Origin: Druceiella hillmani
Taxonomy: Eukaryota > Arthropoda > Insecta > Lepidoptera > Hepialidae
NCBI GenBank assembly: GCA_039881145.1
Contig: JAYKKI010000006.1
Coordinates: 9,742,501-9,806,500, forward strand
Direction: 5' to 3'
DNA: 64,000 nucleotides
In this document: positions 11,464-22,711 of the stretch, piece by piece
Layout: each line of letters begins with the position of its first letter
Numbering within the stretch: position 1 is the stretch's first letter
The notes under the pieces: generated by a model
Told to the model about the DNA's origin: nothing
Seen by the model: only the letters and a program-made list of their open reading frames with translations
The model's database searches: none
Program-made: the position numbers and the translations under genes

Positions 11464-11654
11464 TGAAAAATCAATAACAAAACCTGGTTATTAAGGATTT
11501 CAGTATTATTTTTATTCAGAATTTAACGTTAGTATTAGAGATATAGCTAAAAACAACTACGGAAAACAAGTCAATCTTTGTGAAAATACTGCAATTTAAG
11601 CCATGAACCTAGAAAAGTATATCGGAAAACTACAGCGATGACTTGTAGTTTTTA
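11464..11654. repeat. Inverted repeat, right arm
   Basis: Partner of 10545-10733 in opposite orientation, ending GATGACTTGTAGTTTTTATA. With its mate it delimits a unit of about 1.1 kb, as expected for a non-autonomous DNA transposon with long terminal inverted repeats. No target duplication could be confirmed. Confidence 0.8.
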
Positions 11655-11797
11655 TAAATATATATTTCGATGTACACCACTTATGAGGGTTGGTTCCCGA
11701 TATGGCAGGCATGCTTACTTTTGCTTGTTATATCACCCAGTTTTACATTTTGAATTGAAATGTCTACCTGAACATATCTCACTAACTTATTGTATAA

Positions 11798-11799
11798 AT

Positions 11800-11875
<76 letters not shown>
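11798..11875. repeat. (TA)n microsatellite
   Basis: Uninterrupted TA run of roughly 78 bases after a TAAATA interruption. It produces spurious IYIYIY frames on both strands. Confidence 0.9.
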
Positions 11876-11878
<3 letters not shown>

Positions 11879-13023
11879 GTATTAAATAAAAATAAATTAT
11901 TATCAGTTACACAATGCTTCAAAGATAAATACAATTTTCGTCTGTCTTTTCATGTAATGTTTAAAGAATCTTGTATATTTTGTGCACACCACTTCTCCGG
12001 ACTGACTGAAATACTTACATATTGTAGCATTATATTATTTAAAATATTTCATTAGTCAGATGGATTGTTATTTATATGTAAAATCTACCAGAAACAGACG
12101 CGATAATCCTTTAATGTACACGGAAACGGGCTGAAATTAATTTCATTTAAAACCGGTCAAATGCGTACCGAAACATGCAAAAGTCATCGTTGTCTGTGTA
12201 TCTTGAAATTATGAATGCCAGTTAGCCGGCAGAATTAAGCGATAGTTCTTATAAAATGCTAGTATCTGTTTTTTTTTAAAAAAAATTTAAATCTTCTGTT
12301 GAAAATTTAAAGAGGATGTGCCCTTTGCCTTTCATTGCACCTCAGTTGGAAGTTTAATATTTTGCAAACTGTGTACAAAAAATATAAATGAAAGTTCAAT
12401 TTTGTCTTAAAAAGTATTCTTGCTCTTGATGGATGATCTTAAAAAATGAGCTACAAATATTTACATGTGCATGTGTAAATTTGTTTCTTATTTTACTACT
12501 ATACATTATGTATATTTACTTATATGGATACGTATGTGCATACACGTACGAGGTAATGTGTATTCAAAAATAATTAATTAGATGTGACATTTTCATAATT
12601 AATTTATTCATAATGTATTTGTTATTCAAATATTCTGTTACAGGAAAATAACACTTTTATTTATATCGATGTATGCATATGTTAGTTATTCAATATCTTT
12701 TGATGGTGGTCATATCCACTTGATATGTTTCTCTGACCTATATTTATCAGATAATTGTGAATTTTAAATATGTTTTCATTGCAATTTTTTGAAGCCCACT
12801 TGCAGTTAGAATAGAAAGTAATATAGAACTATCAATTAGTTATCTGTTGTTTTTCTCGTCAATCCTCTTTCATAGGTATAATTTAAGGATTTTTATATTG
12901 TACTTATACATAGTTTCTTACGCTTTCTTGGTGAGAAGCTATATAGAGGAATTAAAAAATTATCGATTATAATTTCACATCCATATATAGATACCCTACA
13001 ATACAAGGATAGTTTTGGAGTGT
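11876..13023. other. Intergenic, nothing seen
   Basis: AT-rich sequence with no recognisable gene, transposon motif or long repeat. Confidence 0.5.
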
Positions 13024-13560
13024 CTCATTAAATTATTAAAATTAAACCCTGCTATGGCTTCATTTGAGTTTAGTCGACCCGAACCATATGTTATAGGTAT
13101 GTTGCTTAAATATTACTTAAAACACTACACCGTATTTATTGGCTTTACTCGTTGAGAAATAATTCCATTTACAACACTATGCACAGTCTAAATATTTCAA
13201 ATCGCATTTTCCTAAAACTTGAATCCTTACTCACATCCTGTTCGGGAAAATTTCCCCACTAAAACGATATGAATATTAGGAATATTTTAGTAATATAAAT
13301 TTGTTTTAATAATGGATAATACATATTTTCTTTTAATTGAAATCAATTTTTTTTACCATTTCGGCAATGTAGTTTCTGAACGTGTTGTGTCAATATTTAT
13401 TCGTTATAAATTTTGCATTAATAAAGAGACAAAAATTGTTACACGTCACTACAACTAATATCCTATATTGAAAAAGATCGGGAAGTGAAGAACCTTGAAC
13501 AGATAAAATTTCAGACAGCAGTGAAAGTGTACAGGAATTCACACATCATACAAGTGACGT
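13024..13560 (+). repeat. Dispersed repeat copy 1, TTAAACCCTGCT end
   Basis: Shares its order of short conserved blocks with 48195-48700 on the same strand. Both begin AATTAAACCCTGCT followed by a GACCCGAAC block. Both later have a TTTTCA(C)C-AAA block with AATCCT(T/C)ACT, GACGATGTGAAT-like text and an AGACAGCAGTGA-type block. Divergence is high. The TTAA followed by CCC near the end recalls piggyBac-type termini, so this may be a non-autonomous relative, but no transposase is present. Confidence 0.45.
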
Positions 13561-13723
13561 GTCCGAAAGCGGAAATTTATCTGACTTTTCTGAATTATTT
13601 TGCGAATTAATGATCATATTTATCGATGTTTAAAGCAGAATAAGATGTTACCTGCATCGCTTCGTATTGCATTACTGATGCACCTTTGCGCACAATGTAG
13701 GACCCTTAGCTCTTGCTTTAAGG

Positions 13724-13771
<48 letters not shown>

Positions 13772-13785
13772 GAGTATATATATAA
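13724..13785. repeat. (TA)n microsatellite
   Basis: TA run interrupted once by CGAG near 13771. It is the origin of an IYIYIY frame and not coding. Confidence 0.9.
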
Positions 13786-14092
13786 AGTTGCACATACTAC
13801 GAGCGGTTAGTTTGTCGTGCAGACCATAGACCAAATACTAAAATGTGGATTTTACTTGAATACTAGGAATGAAATTTGTTTAAATATTCGTAAATAATTG
13901 ATGCATATATGCGAAGGTTCAGGGAAAGCTAGCTATACCAAATTAATTATAACTACATATATATGCTTAAGTATGCATGAAATTTTTGAAATGAGCAGTA
14001 AAACTAGATACTAAATGTGAAAGGTAAAACAGGGTTAAAGAGACAATAAAATACTCTCTCCATTAGTAAAAAGTGTGTCTTTAAATTAAACA

Positions 14093-14121
14093 ACCTGGCA
14101 TTTTCAGCCTGGCATTTTTCA
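14093..14121. repeat. Tandem duplication of 14-15 bases in GR-B leader
   Basis: CCTGGCATTTT(T)CAG occurs twice in direct tandem just upstream of the GR-B start. GR-D has no such duplication, so it arose in this copy. Confidence 0.7.
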
Positions 14122-14123
14122 GT
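14119..14123 (+). promoter_or_regulatory. TCAGT initiator-like motif upstream of GR-B
   Basis: Lies 31-35 bases before the GR-B ATG. Further upstream (about 14000-14060) the sequence resembles the GR-D upstream region at 50375-50430, including a block similar to ACTAGATACTAAAT and CAGGGTTAAA. The duplication that made these copies therefore included promoter DNA. Confidence 0.4.
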
Positions 14124-15181
14124 AAAGCGTTGTCGATATCTTTGAAAACAACAATGGCGAATATTGAAGCAGAATATTCTAAAAAAAAATAGCCTTCATC
14201 CCCTCACGATTTTACAAGCATTTTGTTTTATAAAACGTGATTGTTTACTACGGTTGAATAAATATGAAAGTTATTATAAGACATACGTTTTTCTAAGTTT
14301 TTTATTTTATGTATTCGCCAAAATCTATTCTCTGCAGCATAGTGACATTTCTCCGGATATTCTAGCTACAGTATTGGATTTTACGACATTATTTGCCACA
14401 GTCATTACAATAATCTGGATAAATTTGTTATCTCAAAATTTGTTTAGCACAATGTACAGAACAACAATAAGAACAATTAATAAGAAAACTAAAAAATCGC
14501 TTTTTCCTTTTAAAGGATGAGTTGAAACAACTAGAAATTAATAATGGTACATTTCGAAATAATGTCGTTTGTATTAATATAATGAATAATGTGTTGCTTG
14601 AAATAACCGATAAGCTAGTGGAAGATAATATCAGAATTTTGGATTTATATGAAACTTACTATAAGTTGTTGGAAAAAATGTTAAGTGTTGCATTTAATAT
14701 CCAGGTAGTTTTTAATTAACTTATATGCTTTCAAATATATAATGTGAAAGGTATTACAATTAGGAGCAATATAAATAATTGCGCTTCAATTATATAAAAA
14801 ATCGTAGGATACCATAAATTTTAAAACAAATAAAAAGGAACATATCAGTGTCTTTGTACTTTTTACATGTGTTTCAAAATTTATTTACCTCTTGGTTCAT
14901 TTTAGGTAACAAGGATAACTTTTTTATTGCTTATTTTATGTTTCTGCTATTTTTCTATATTATCCTGACTTTATTCTACGCTTTGACGGCAGTCAGTCAT
15001 TTACTCGCATTTGCATGGCATCAGGTATTTTGATAATTATCTTACTTACTAAATTATTTACGGATATTTCCAATATCCTCTGCATCAGTCACGAATTATT
15101 AATTCGTAAATATTCCATACTAATTTGTACTGAATGTTCCGCAATGTCATGCACACAGGTACACACAGTTATACGCATACC

Positions 15182-15182
<1 letters not shown>

Positions 15183-15236
<54 letters not shown>
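15183..15236. repeat. (TA)n microsatellite in GR-B intron 2
   Basis: About 27 TA units within the second intron of the pseudogene. GR-D has no equivalent tract at the corresponding place. Confidence 0.9.
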
Positions 15237-18200
15237 TAACACTATACAGTAACTTTGCAAGACCGCATTAAAACTTTCATTAAAGGATTTCAAAAAGATT
15301 ATAAACTTTGGTACTTGTTTAATTACGGTTAATTCAATTATAGTAAAACGAAGTTCCTATTTGTATAAAGTGTAATTACTTTTTGAAAAACTGACCAGAA
15401 ACTAGACTTTAAATTTATAGGAATAAACATTAAAAAGTGACAATAGTTTACAATTAGCTCACGAGGTATTTCTTTCGTCAAGTTGAAGACGTAACTGTCG
15501 ACACTCATAACGATATTAGTGTGCTCACCATAAAACCCAATTTATAATAGATTTTATTTTTACCTTTTTCCGTTATTAGGTAAGTTAAAAGGCAGAAGGA
15601 GTATTTTTTTCAGTATCAAAGCAGTTGAGTTAGTGAAATTGGAAAAATGGAAGATATTTTAACCAACCTTATTCGATACGGTATAGAATACTTGAACGAC
15701 AAAATAAAAATTAAGATTTTTGCTTCCAGTTCTTCTAGTTGCTGCTGAAATTCATACTCATAGACTTAAACCACAAAAGCGGTGATATGTTTTTAAATCA
15801 AGCATTGAAGAAATACGCTGATAATGGTTTGGAGTTTGTTAATATTGCTATTACTATAACAATATAATTTTTAACCAAAACACATTTTGCTTTTGTAACA
15901 GGTTTTTCCATCGAAGTGACCGTTTCTTTTTGAATTTTATGACAAACTCTTTCTTTTGAATGTCTGAGAATATTTTCTAAACATTTGTAACTACTAAGTG
16001 TAAGTAGTTAATCAGCTAAGACTTGCCTAGTCATATTTTAATTTAATTAATAAACTTTACTAATTGTTTTGTTTGTTTTCTGAACATAAATAACTGTTTT
16101 ATTCTATAATTTCTTTTTAACTTGAATCTAACAAACCTGAAGAAAATATCTGGAATATTTTCAATATGATATATTACGGTAACTCTTGCACTATTTTCAC
16201 GGATTGCCGAGATTATGGGCAATATTCTACAATAAGCTTCTCCATTAGGTTCTTAGGGAGGGATGGTATTGATTCCAAAACAATTCGATAACATTTAAAA
16301 AATTACTGAAAATTCCAAAATGCCAAAACATTTCCAGTAAATAATATTTATCGCCTAGGTTTCAAGCCATTAAGTCAAAGATAGGCTTTAGTCGGTATCA
16401 AGTCCTTTTTAAATTAAAATTCGTTAAAAATTATTTTCTTAAAACTCTAGAAACCTAAATTTGATTGTATGAAGCAATTAGAATTTGGTATTGAAAAGTA
16501 AATGAATTATATTAATCACACGTATAAACACGTCTTAAGCAGAAAAAAATGACTACCTTACCCAAATTTTCATTAATGCAGGAAAAGTAACATTAAGCTG
16601 CAAGTGGAATATAAATGAAATTATAATAACTCATGACTTCCCAAGAAATTAGGGATGAAAAAATTTACAATCATTCGATGGATCAAATAATAAACTAAAT
16701 ATTCAAAAGGACAGATTTTTCTCTATACGATTACACTTGATTACATTCGTGATATACCCTCCTCAAAAAGTATAAAAGTTACTCCGAATTTTGCATTTAA
16801 CACTACATTATTTCCACCTGATTATCTTTTATCTAAAAGAGCTTTATTCTAGTCTCTTACAAATTTCTACTAACATAGTATAAACATGTCCAGAGTAGAC
16901 AAGACTACTTTCCTGTCAAAAACGATTTTGTCAACTTTTTCGAAAATAATTTAAAATTCCTTTGTAACGTTCAAAACTTCAAATATTTTAAGAAAAAAAA
17001 GTCGGTCTTGAAAACACATTAGTTATCAAATTCACATTCTAACACTGGATGTTTTTATTACTATCTTCATCCACGCCGGCTTATTATGTGACATGTTTTC
17101 ATAATACTGTTTGATCAGGTTTACATATAACCACGTTATAGGTAGCATGCAACATAGAAACAAAATGTTTAGTTTTCGAACGTCTAGGTTCATATTTTAA
17201 TCACGATCATAACGCCATTGTGTCAAAATTCCACCTATGAATAAATGTATACTTTGGGTAAAATTAATAGAAAATAATAAACATTAACCCCTTTCAAAAT
17301 CTGACTTCTTAAAATATAATCAAAAATAATTTTAAAAATTAATTCAAATTAGTTTTAATAAATAGAAATAAGTATAAAACTAAAAACAATTACTATCCCG
17401 TAAAATTGTGTAAGGCTCAATATTCTCATGTGTCTGATCATATCAATTATCAGCTTATATAGCAAATCATCTCAAATTATAGTGTAAAAAATTCGGACCC
17501 CTTATACCTAATATATCACGAACAATAAAAAGTTGTTCAAATAATTATAACGTGTAGTAAATAAGGCTTATAAGGAGAAATATAATAATTATATTACTTT
17601 TTGCAGGATACATTGACCGCTATTTTCATAATTTTTATTTTATCATGGTGTTTCCGTATAACAATCATCGGTGTAATATGCTTTTTGGCTGGAGGTATTC
17701 AAAGTGAGAGAACTGAAGTTATCAGGATTACAAACAAACTTTCGGCGACATGTCATTTTGGTGAGTATTGTCTTGAATAAATTTTACACGCGCTTATTTT
17801 ATTTGTTGCATACACGTTTTCAATATTCGGGACTGCATGTGGTTCGGGAATGCAGATATCAACCTGCAGCACGTATTGACCAGTTTTCTATTTTAGGTAT
17901 TTCATATTTCGTTTTTCATATCACATCTTATCAATTTAAATATATTATTTGTCATATCTCACATCAAGAAAAGTGTTTTCTGTATTGTAAAATAAAATAT
18001 TTACAGTATTGTCCACCTTAGCGCCATCACATCGTTTTTCTAATTTATGATAACTAATACTTAGAGGCACAAATTTTCAGTTCAATGAAACCATAAGGGA
18101 CAAAAAGCCTCCATTTCCCTTCAATTATCATTATCGGTATTGCTTTAAAATATATTATTCAGTTATATTGCAGTTACTTTGATTTATCATTTCTAAATTC

Positions 18201-18984
18201 TATTGTTATATCTGGTTACCACATATGTCAAATGACAAGTCGGTCGGATATGGGAAAGTGAGAAAAAACATATTATAAAAATTATATCCCGATGTGTAGC
18301 TATACAGAGCAGTGTAGCGTGAGGCACGAGCGTTGTGAACGAATAATCTCTCGAAGTAAAATCTAAAAGAAATATTCATTAAGAGAAAATAATACAACGT
18401 AATACCTAAATAGTAAGCAAAATAATGATTCGTCTGCCTTGTCGTTTAATGTTATATTGACTTGAAATAAAAAGCAGAGAGTACAGATTTAAATCCATTC
18501 TACGTGGAAATTTTTTTTTAAAAATCAAGATTTTTTTATTTTATATTATGACAATTATAATTAAATGTTTACTATGAATCTTATCGTAAACTGTATTCAA
18601 TATAAATTTTAAACATCTTTAATTTGGATTTAAGATTGATAAACAGGGCTTGAAAACAGCTTAATACTACCGAAGGAAATGTAAAAAAAAATAAATAATA
18701 AGTTCATTCCCTTCCAGCTGCAATTGCAGACTAAGTCAGAATTGAAAGTATTAACATATCACGACCTTACAGTTTTTAGGTTAGCCAATACTAATTTAGT
18801 CCCACATTATATTAAATGAAATCGATAAAAATTAAATAATTACACACGTAATAAATTTTGTGTGTATGCCATTTTCCAAATAATGTGCGAAAATCGTACA
18901 AATATAGTGAAGTATGAAACTGTTGACTTCATGACTAAGTTTTAATGTGTTTTAAAAATGAGCTTCTTAATATAATCGGAAGAT

Positions 18985-19480
18985 TTCCGCACAATGTGTC
19001 CGAGGTATTTGAGAGTCCTTCGGAAATATATAGTGGAAGAATTATTTTCATTCCAAGCACTTTTAGAATCGTATATTGGTTCAATGTTTAGCCCCTTTCA
19101 TTATTTTCTTCTATCAAGACATTCAAAGGCGTCGATTGTTTTGCGGTCAGTCATCTTCAGTGTCCATAACTCATCACTACAGTACAGAAAAATAATATAA
19201 TGAGTGTAATTACTAAATGCAACTTGGTACGTCTGAGTATGTTTCTGCCTTTCCATACTTCATCTATGAGAGTAATTGTGCTTTTCGCCATGCCTATTCT
19301 AAGACGCCTTTCCTCTTCGCCCTCGCCTTCATTGTAGCTGCTGAAACTCAAGTTGATGAAGTTTTTAACGATTTCAAGACTGCTAGAGCTCGTGAGCTCT
19401 ATTTTTCTAGATCCAGTCTTAGACCTATTAATGGATAAGTACTTATTTAAATCATCGTCCAAATTGTTGATCCTAGCCAT
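18985..19480 (-). mobile_element. Non-LTR retrotransposon RT 3' relic in GR-B intron 3
   Basis: The minus strand has the C-terminal part of an endonuclease-reverse transcriptase of the kind common in insects. RRLRIGMAKSTITLIDEVWK resembles the usual RRRIGMAKSAM-KL--IWK block, followed by RTKLHLVITL. After a stop come TDRKTIDAFECLDRR and finally TLKYLGHIVRKSS, matching the conserved L-FFGHIVRR tail. Stops and frameshifts make it inactive. It ends within a few bases of the GR-B exon 4 acceptor, so it replaced or abuts the branch-point region. Confidence 0.75.
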
Positions 19481-21940
19481 TTTCCAGTTGCAGATGAACA
19501 AGAGAGAGTCCTTTTGAATAAAATAAACCAGCTACTGCAAACACCAGTGCAATTCACAGTTTGTGGCGCATACGATCTCAAATTCATGTGCAGTTTCATC
19601 GCTGTTGTTGCTACGTACACCATAGTGCTCGCTCAGTTTTACAACTTTACAATAAACTGAATTTATTATTAGTAATAATTTTAAATAGCAGCTATCAATA
19701 ATTGAATGTATTAATGATATTAATTAATAATTTACCGTATATTTTATTAGTACAATCAAAGGAGATGAATTGTGAAATGAACTCTACGTAAATTAATATT
19801 GCTAAACATGTTGACTGACCGAATTTACTATTACACGTAATTTAGAAAAAGCATTCGAATATTTTTATGTCTTAAAAATAATTTCAATAGTTGCAAACTC
19901 AATTACTTTTTAAAAAGTACTTGGTTCTAACATCATTAAAGAAATAATCAGAATATCACTTAATCTTTAAATAAAATGGGCCGTAATATTTATAGAAAAC
20001 AAAAATCATATTGACAAAACAACTTTCGACCGGAATATATAAAACTGAAAATGACTATATCAAATAATTCATATACCGGTGAAACCTTACCCGATGTCTG
20101 TAAAAACAAATATGCTCACCATTACATAAACAGAATTTGCGAAATATGGGTCATGGGAATATACGACTTTACCAATAGATACAATACTACTATATAAATG
20201 TGTGCTTAACTAAACTATTTATCTAAATATGCATTTTTTAATTCGCTAACTATATTGGTTTTCAATTCTCAATATCAACCAAAATAATACATTTTTGCAA
20301 AGGCACGAGTTATTTTCAATTTAATATGAATTGGTTTTTGCGCATAAAATTATATTTAAGCTGTTGCCGAAATTCCTAGAAGAAATTTCCAAATTTGCAC
20401 TTTTTATATAAGCCCACAGTATTAAACAGATAAAATTAGTAATTCGGGTGAAATTGTATTAATGAATTACTTAAATAGAAAGTGGCTCATTTAATATCGC
20501 TACATTTACGTTATTTCTCAGATTATTTGGCCTCTTGGATACTTATATTTTTGATGTTATTATTGCAAAATTCTTCAACAACTGAGTAAACTAATAGCGC
20601 GCTTATTTTATTTCTTGTAATCGTTGCATTTAGTTTTCGTTACTATCATTTTATTTCAATGATTGTTTTTCCTTCTTCTCCTATTTTATATAAGCACGCG
20701 TCCAATTTATTAAAGAAATTCTTTAGTTGACTCAAAGTGATTGCACTTGCTGCAGCAATAAGACCAACCTTGTATATATTTTAAATTGAATAAATAAACG
20801 AAGAACGTACGAATGTCAAGAAAATGAATGAAATTGATTAGAAATATAATATATGAACTGGTTTGGCGAATTAAAATTTTTAAATTTACTCAAATATGCA
20901 AGATCGTTGAAGAATCAAGAATACGTCGCTTAGTTACTTTTAATAGTTTGTTAAATGTGACGTGGTTATGACGATAGATCCTAAATTTGTTTTTAAAACT
21001 TAAGGTTACATTATATGCCACCTGTTAAACTTATTGTTTGAAGCCAAAATATTACCACCTATTACATGTACTCGTTTGGGGAAGACATTTCGCTTCATTT
21101 ACGCGCCCTCTATTTCACTCTAGTTGCGCAATAATAACACTTTATTGAAACAATTCTTCACTTTCGCAAGCACACTTAAAAAATTCTGTCAAATTGATAT
21201 AAAAGTAAAAGCTCAGCGTTTACAAAGGTTTTGCACCAATTGTTTAACCTATATTTATTTCAGTGGTTTGGAATATCGGTCAAAATATAACAATGTGTAG
21301 TTTCAATAAGTTTAACAAACCAAAAATGTAGCTTCGGTAAAATAACACTTCAGTAATACATATAAACCGGATTCCAACCACCTCATCCGTCTTCATCTCA
21401 TCCAACTGTTTCATGCGCAGAAATTCTAAACCCGGTCGAAATACAGAGATCCACGTAGATATACGCAAGGTCAAATGATCACTTTTATCTCTACGGAACT
21501 AAAAATGATAAGTACAAATATCAAAGGAATTTAACAATAGAGAAATGTATTTACATAAAGTTTCATAAATCCTCAAAATTAAAATGCAAGAATTACGCTT
21601 ATTTTGTTTTACCCTTTGAGTATAGAACTTTTCCTATAGTTTCGATAGCGCATTTAGTTGTTCGTTTTCCTCGTCATGCTTCTGTAAATGACAGTGTAAT
21701 TATATTTATATACTTCATGCTTTAATCCAATATTGAAATAATTTATATGCAAGTCAATGAGATCCACTTGGCACGCATTAAACGACAAAAAGACTCGTAA
21801 ACAAAAAAAACTTGCAAGGTTTCACCTTTAATAAATTAATACGGGCATTTCAATTTCATACTTCAGTACCAGCTTGGACTGCAACAACTGACTGATTTTG
21901 CTTATTGGAAATTCTTCTTATTTAATTACGTATACAAACA

Positions 21941-21948
<8 letters not shown>

Positions 21949-22026
<78 letters not shown>
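21949..22026. repeat. Compound (TA)n(CA)n(TA)n microsatellite
   Basis: A TA run passes into about 12 CA units and back into a TA run. Its outer TA halves can pair, leaving a CA loop. Confidence 0.9.
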
Positions 22027-22678
22027 CGACGACGTTATTCATTGACTACAAAGAATCAGCAGTGGTTAATAATGTAAAAGACTCTTCTTCCAATAAGGTA
22101 AAAATAAAAATGCATAACATATCATCCATTTTCTCACACTCAATACTTGTACTTTATTGAATGACATGCACTAAACTTCCTCCAAAGCGACGCACTATGG
22201 TTATTTTGTTATCTTCATAACAGCGCTTCGCATAAACAAGTACACAGGCAAGCGCACATTAGCCGTTATCCGCTTACAAGTAGATAAATATTTAACTCGA
22301 TTTCATTGTTAAATAATAAGAGATGTGAGTATTAACAACTTCATACGAAATAACTCATACCATGGTGAATCAGCCGCTAGTAAAATATTGCACGGAAAAA
22401 AACATTTCAGTAATTCAAGATAATTTCAAATAAATTTTATTCACTTAATGTTCGCATAAAGATTGCTTAATTCTCGATTAATCTTGAAAATGTTTAAATT
22501 GTTCGATTGCCCGCTCCTAATTTTCAAGACCTTTAATCTTATTAAAATATAACCGATCATTTAGCGTCAAGTCTTGGCGACAGATACAATACAATTTTGT
22601 GTTTTTAATATAAAATCAGTGAAAATATTTACCTGCAATTATTTTTTCGGCTTTACGTGCTAAATTATCACACCGTTA

Positions 22679-22711
22679 TTACAATGTTTTAAAATTAATT
22701 AAACATTGTAA
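22679..22711. repeat. Hairpin with perfect 11-bp stem
   Basis: TTACAATGTTT at 22679-22689 pairs with AAACATTGTAA at 22701-22711 across an 11-base AT loop. No associated gene; probably incidental. Confidence 0.5.

Larger units (their letters stand above)
14154..19660 (+). pseudogene. Gustatory receptor GR-B, pseudogene with intact 3' exons
   Basis: Paralogue of GR-D with the same four-exon layout. Exon 1 (14154-14704) starts MANIEAEYS but meets a stop at 14190-14192 after an A-run frameshift. It resumes in another frame (NSLHPLTILQAF to FSTMYR), loses the equivalent of roughly 90 codons between helices 2 and 4, shifts frame again near 14515 and ends at AACATCCAG-type sequence with a GTAGTT donor. 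Exon 2 (14947-15024, 26 codons) is open, but its acceptor reads TTTCTG instead of TTTCAG. Exon 3 (17607-17760) has TTTTTGCAG and GTGAGT sites and encodes WCFRITIIGVICFLAGGIQ uninterrupted. Exon 4 (19494-19660) is open to TGA and keeps the family TYTIVLAQF tail. Loss of function is clear from exon 1; exons 3 and 4 look surprisingly fresh. A non-LTR relic (18985-19480) sits in the last intron. Confidence 0.88.

Noticed and set aside
18206..18397. 63-residue minus-strand frame with a GC-rich centre in GR-B intron 3
   Set aside because: It may be a fragment of a dispersed repeat, but I could not match it to any family or to another place in the window.
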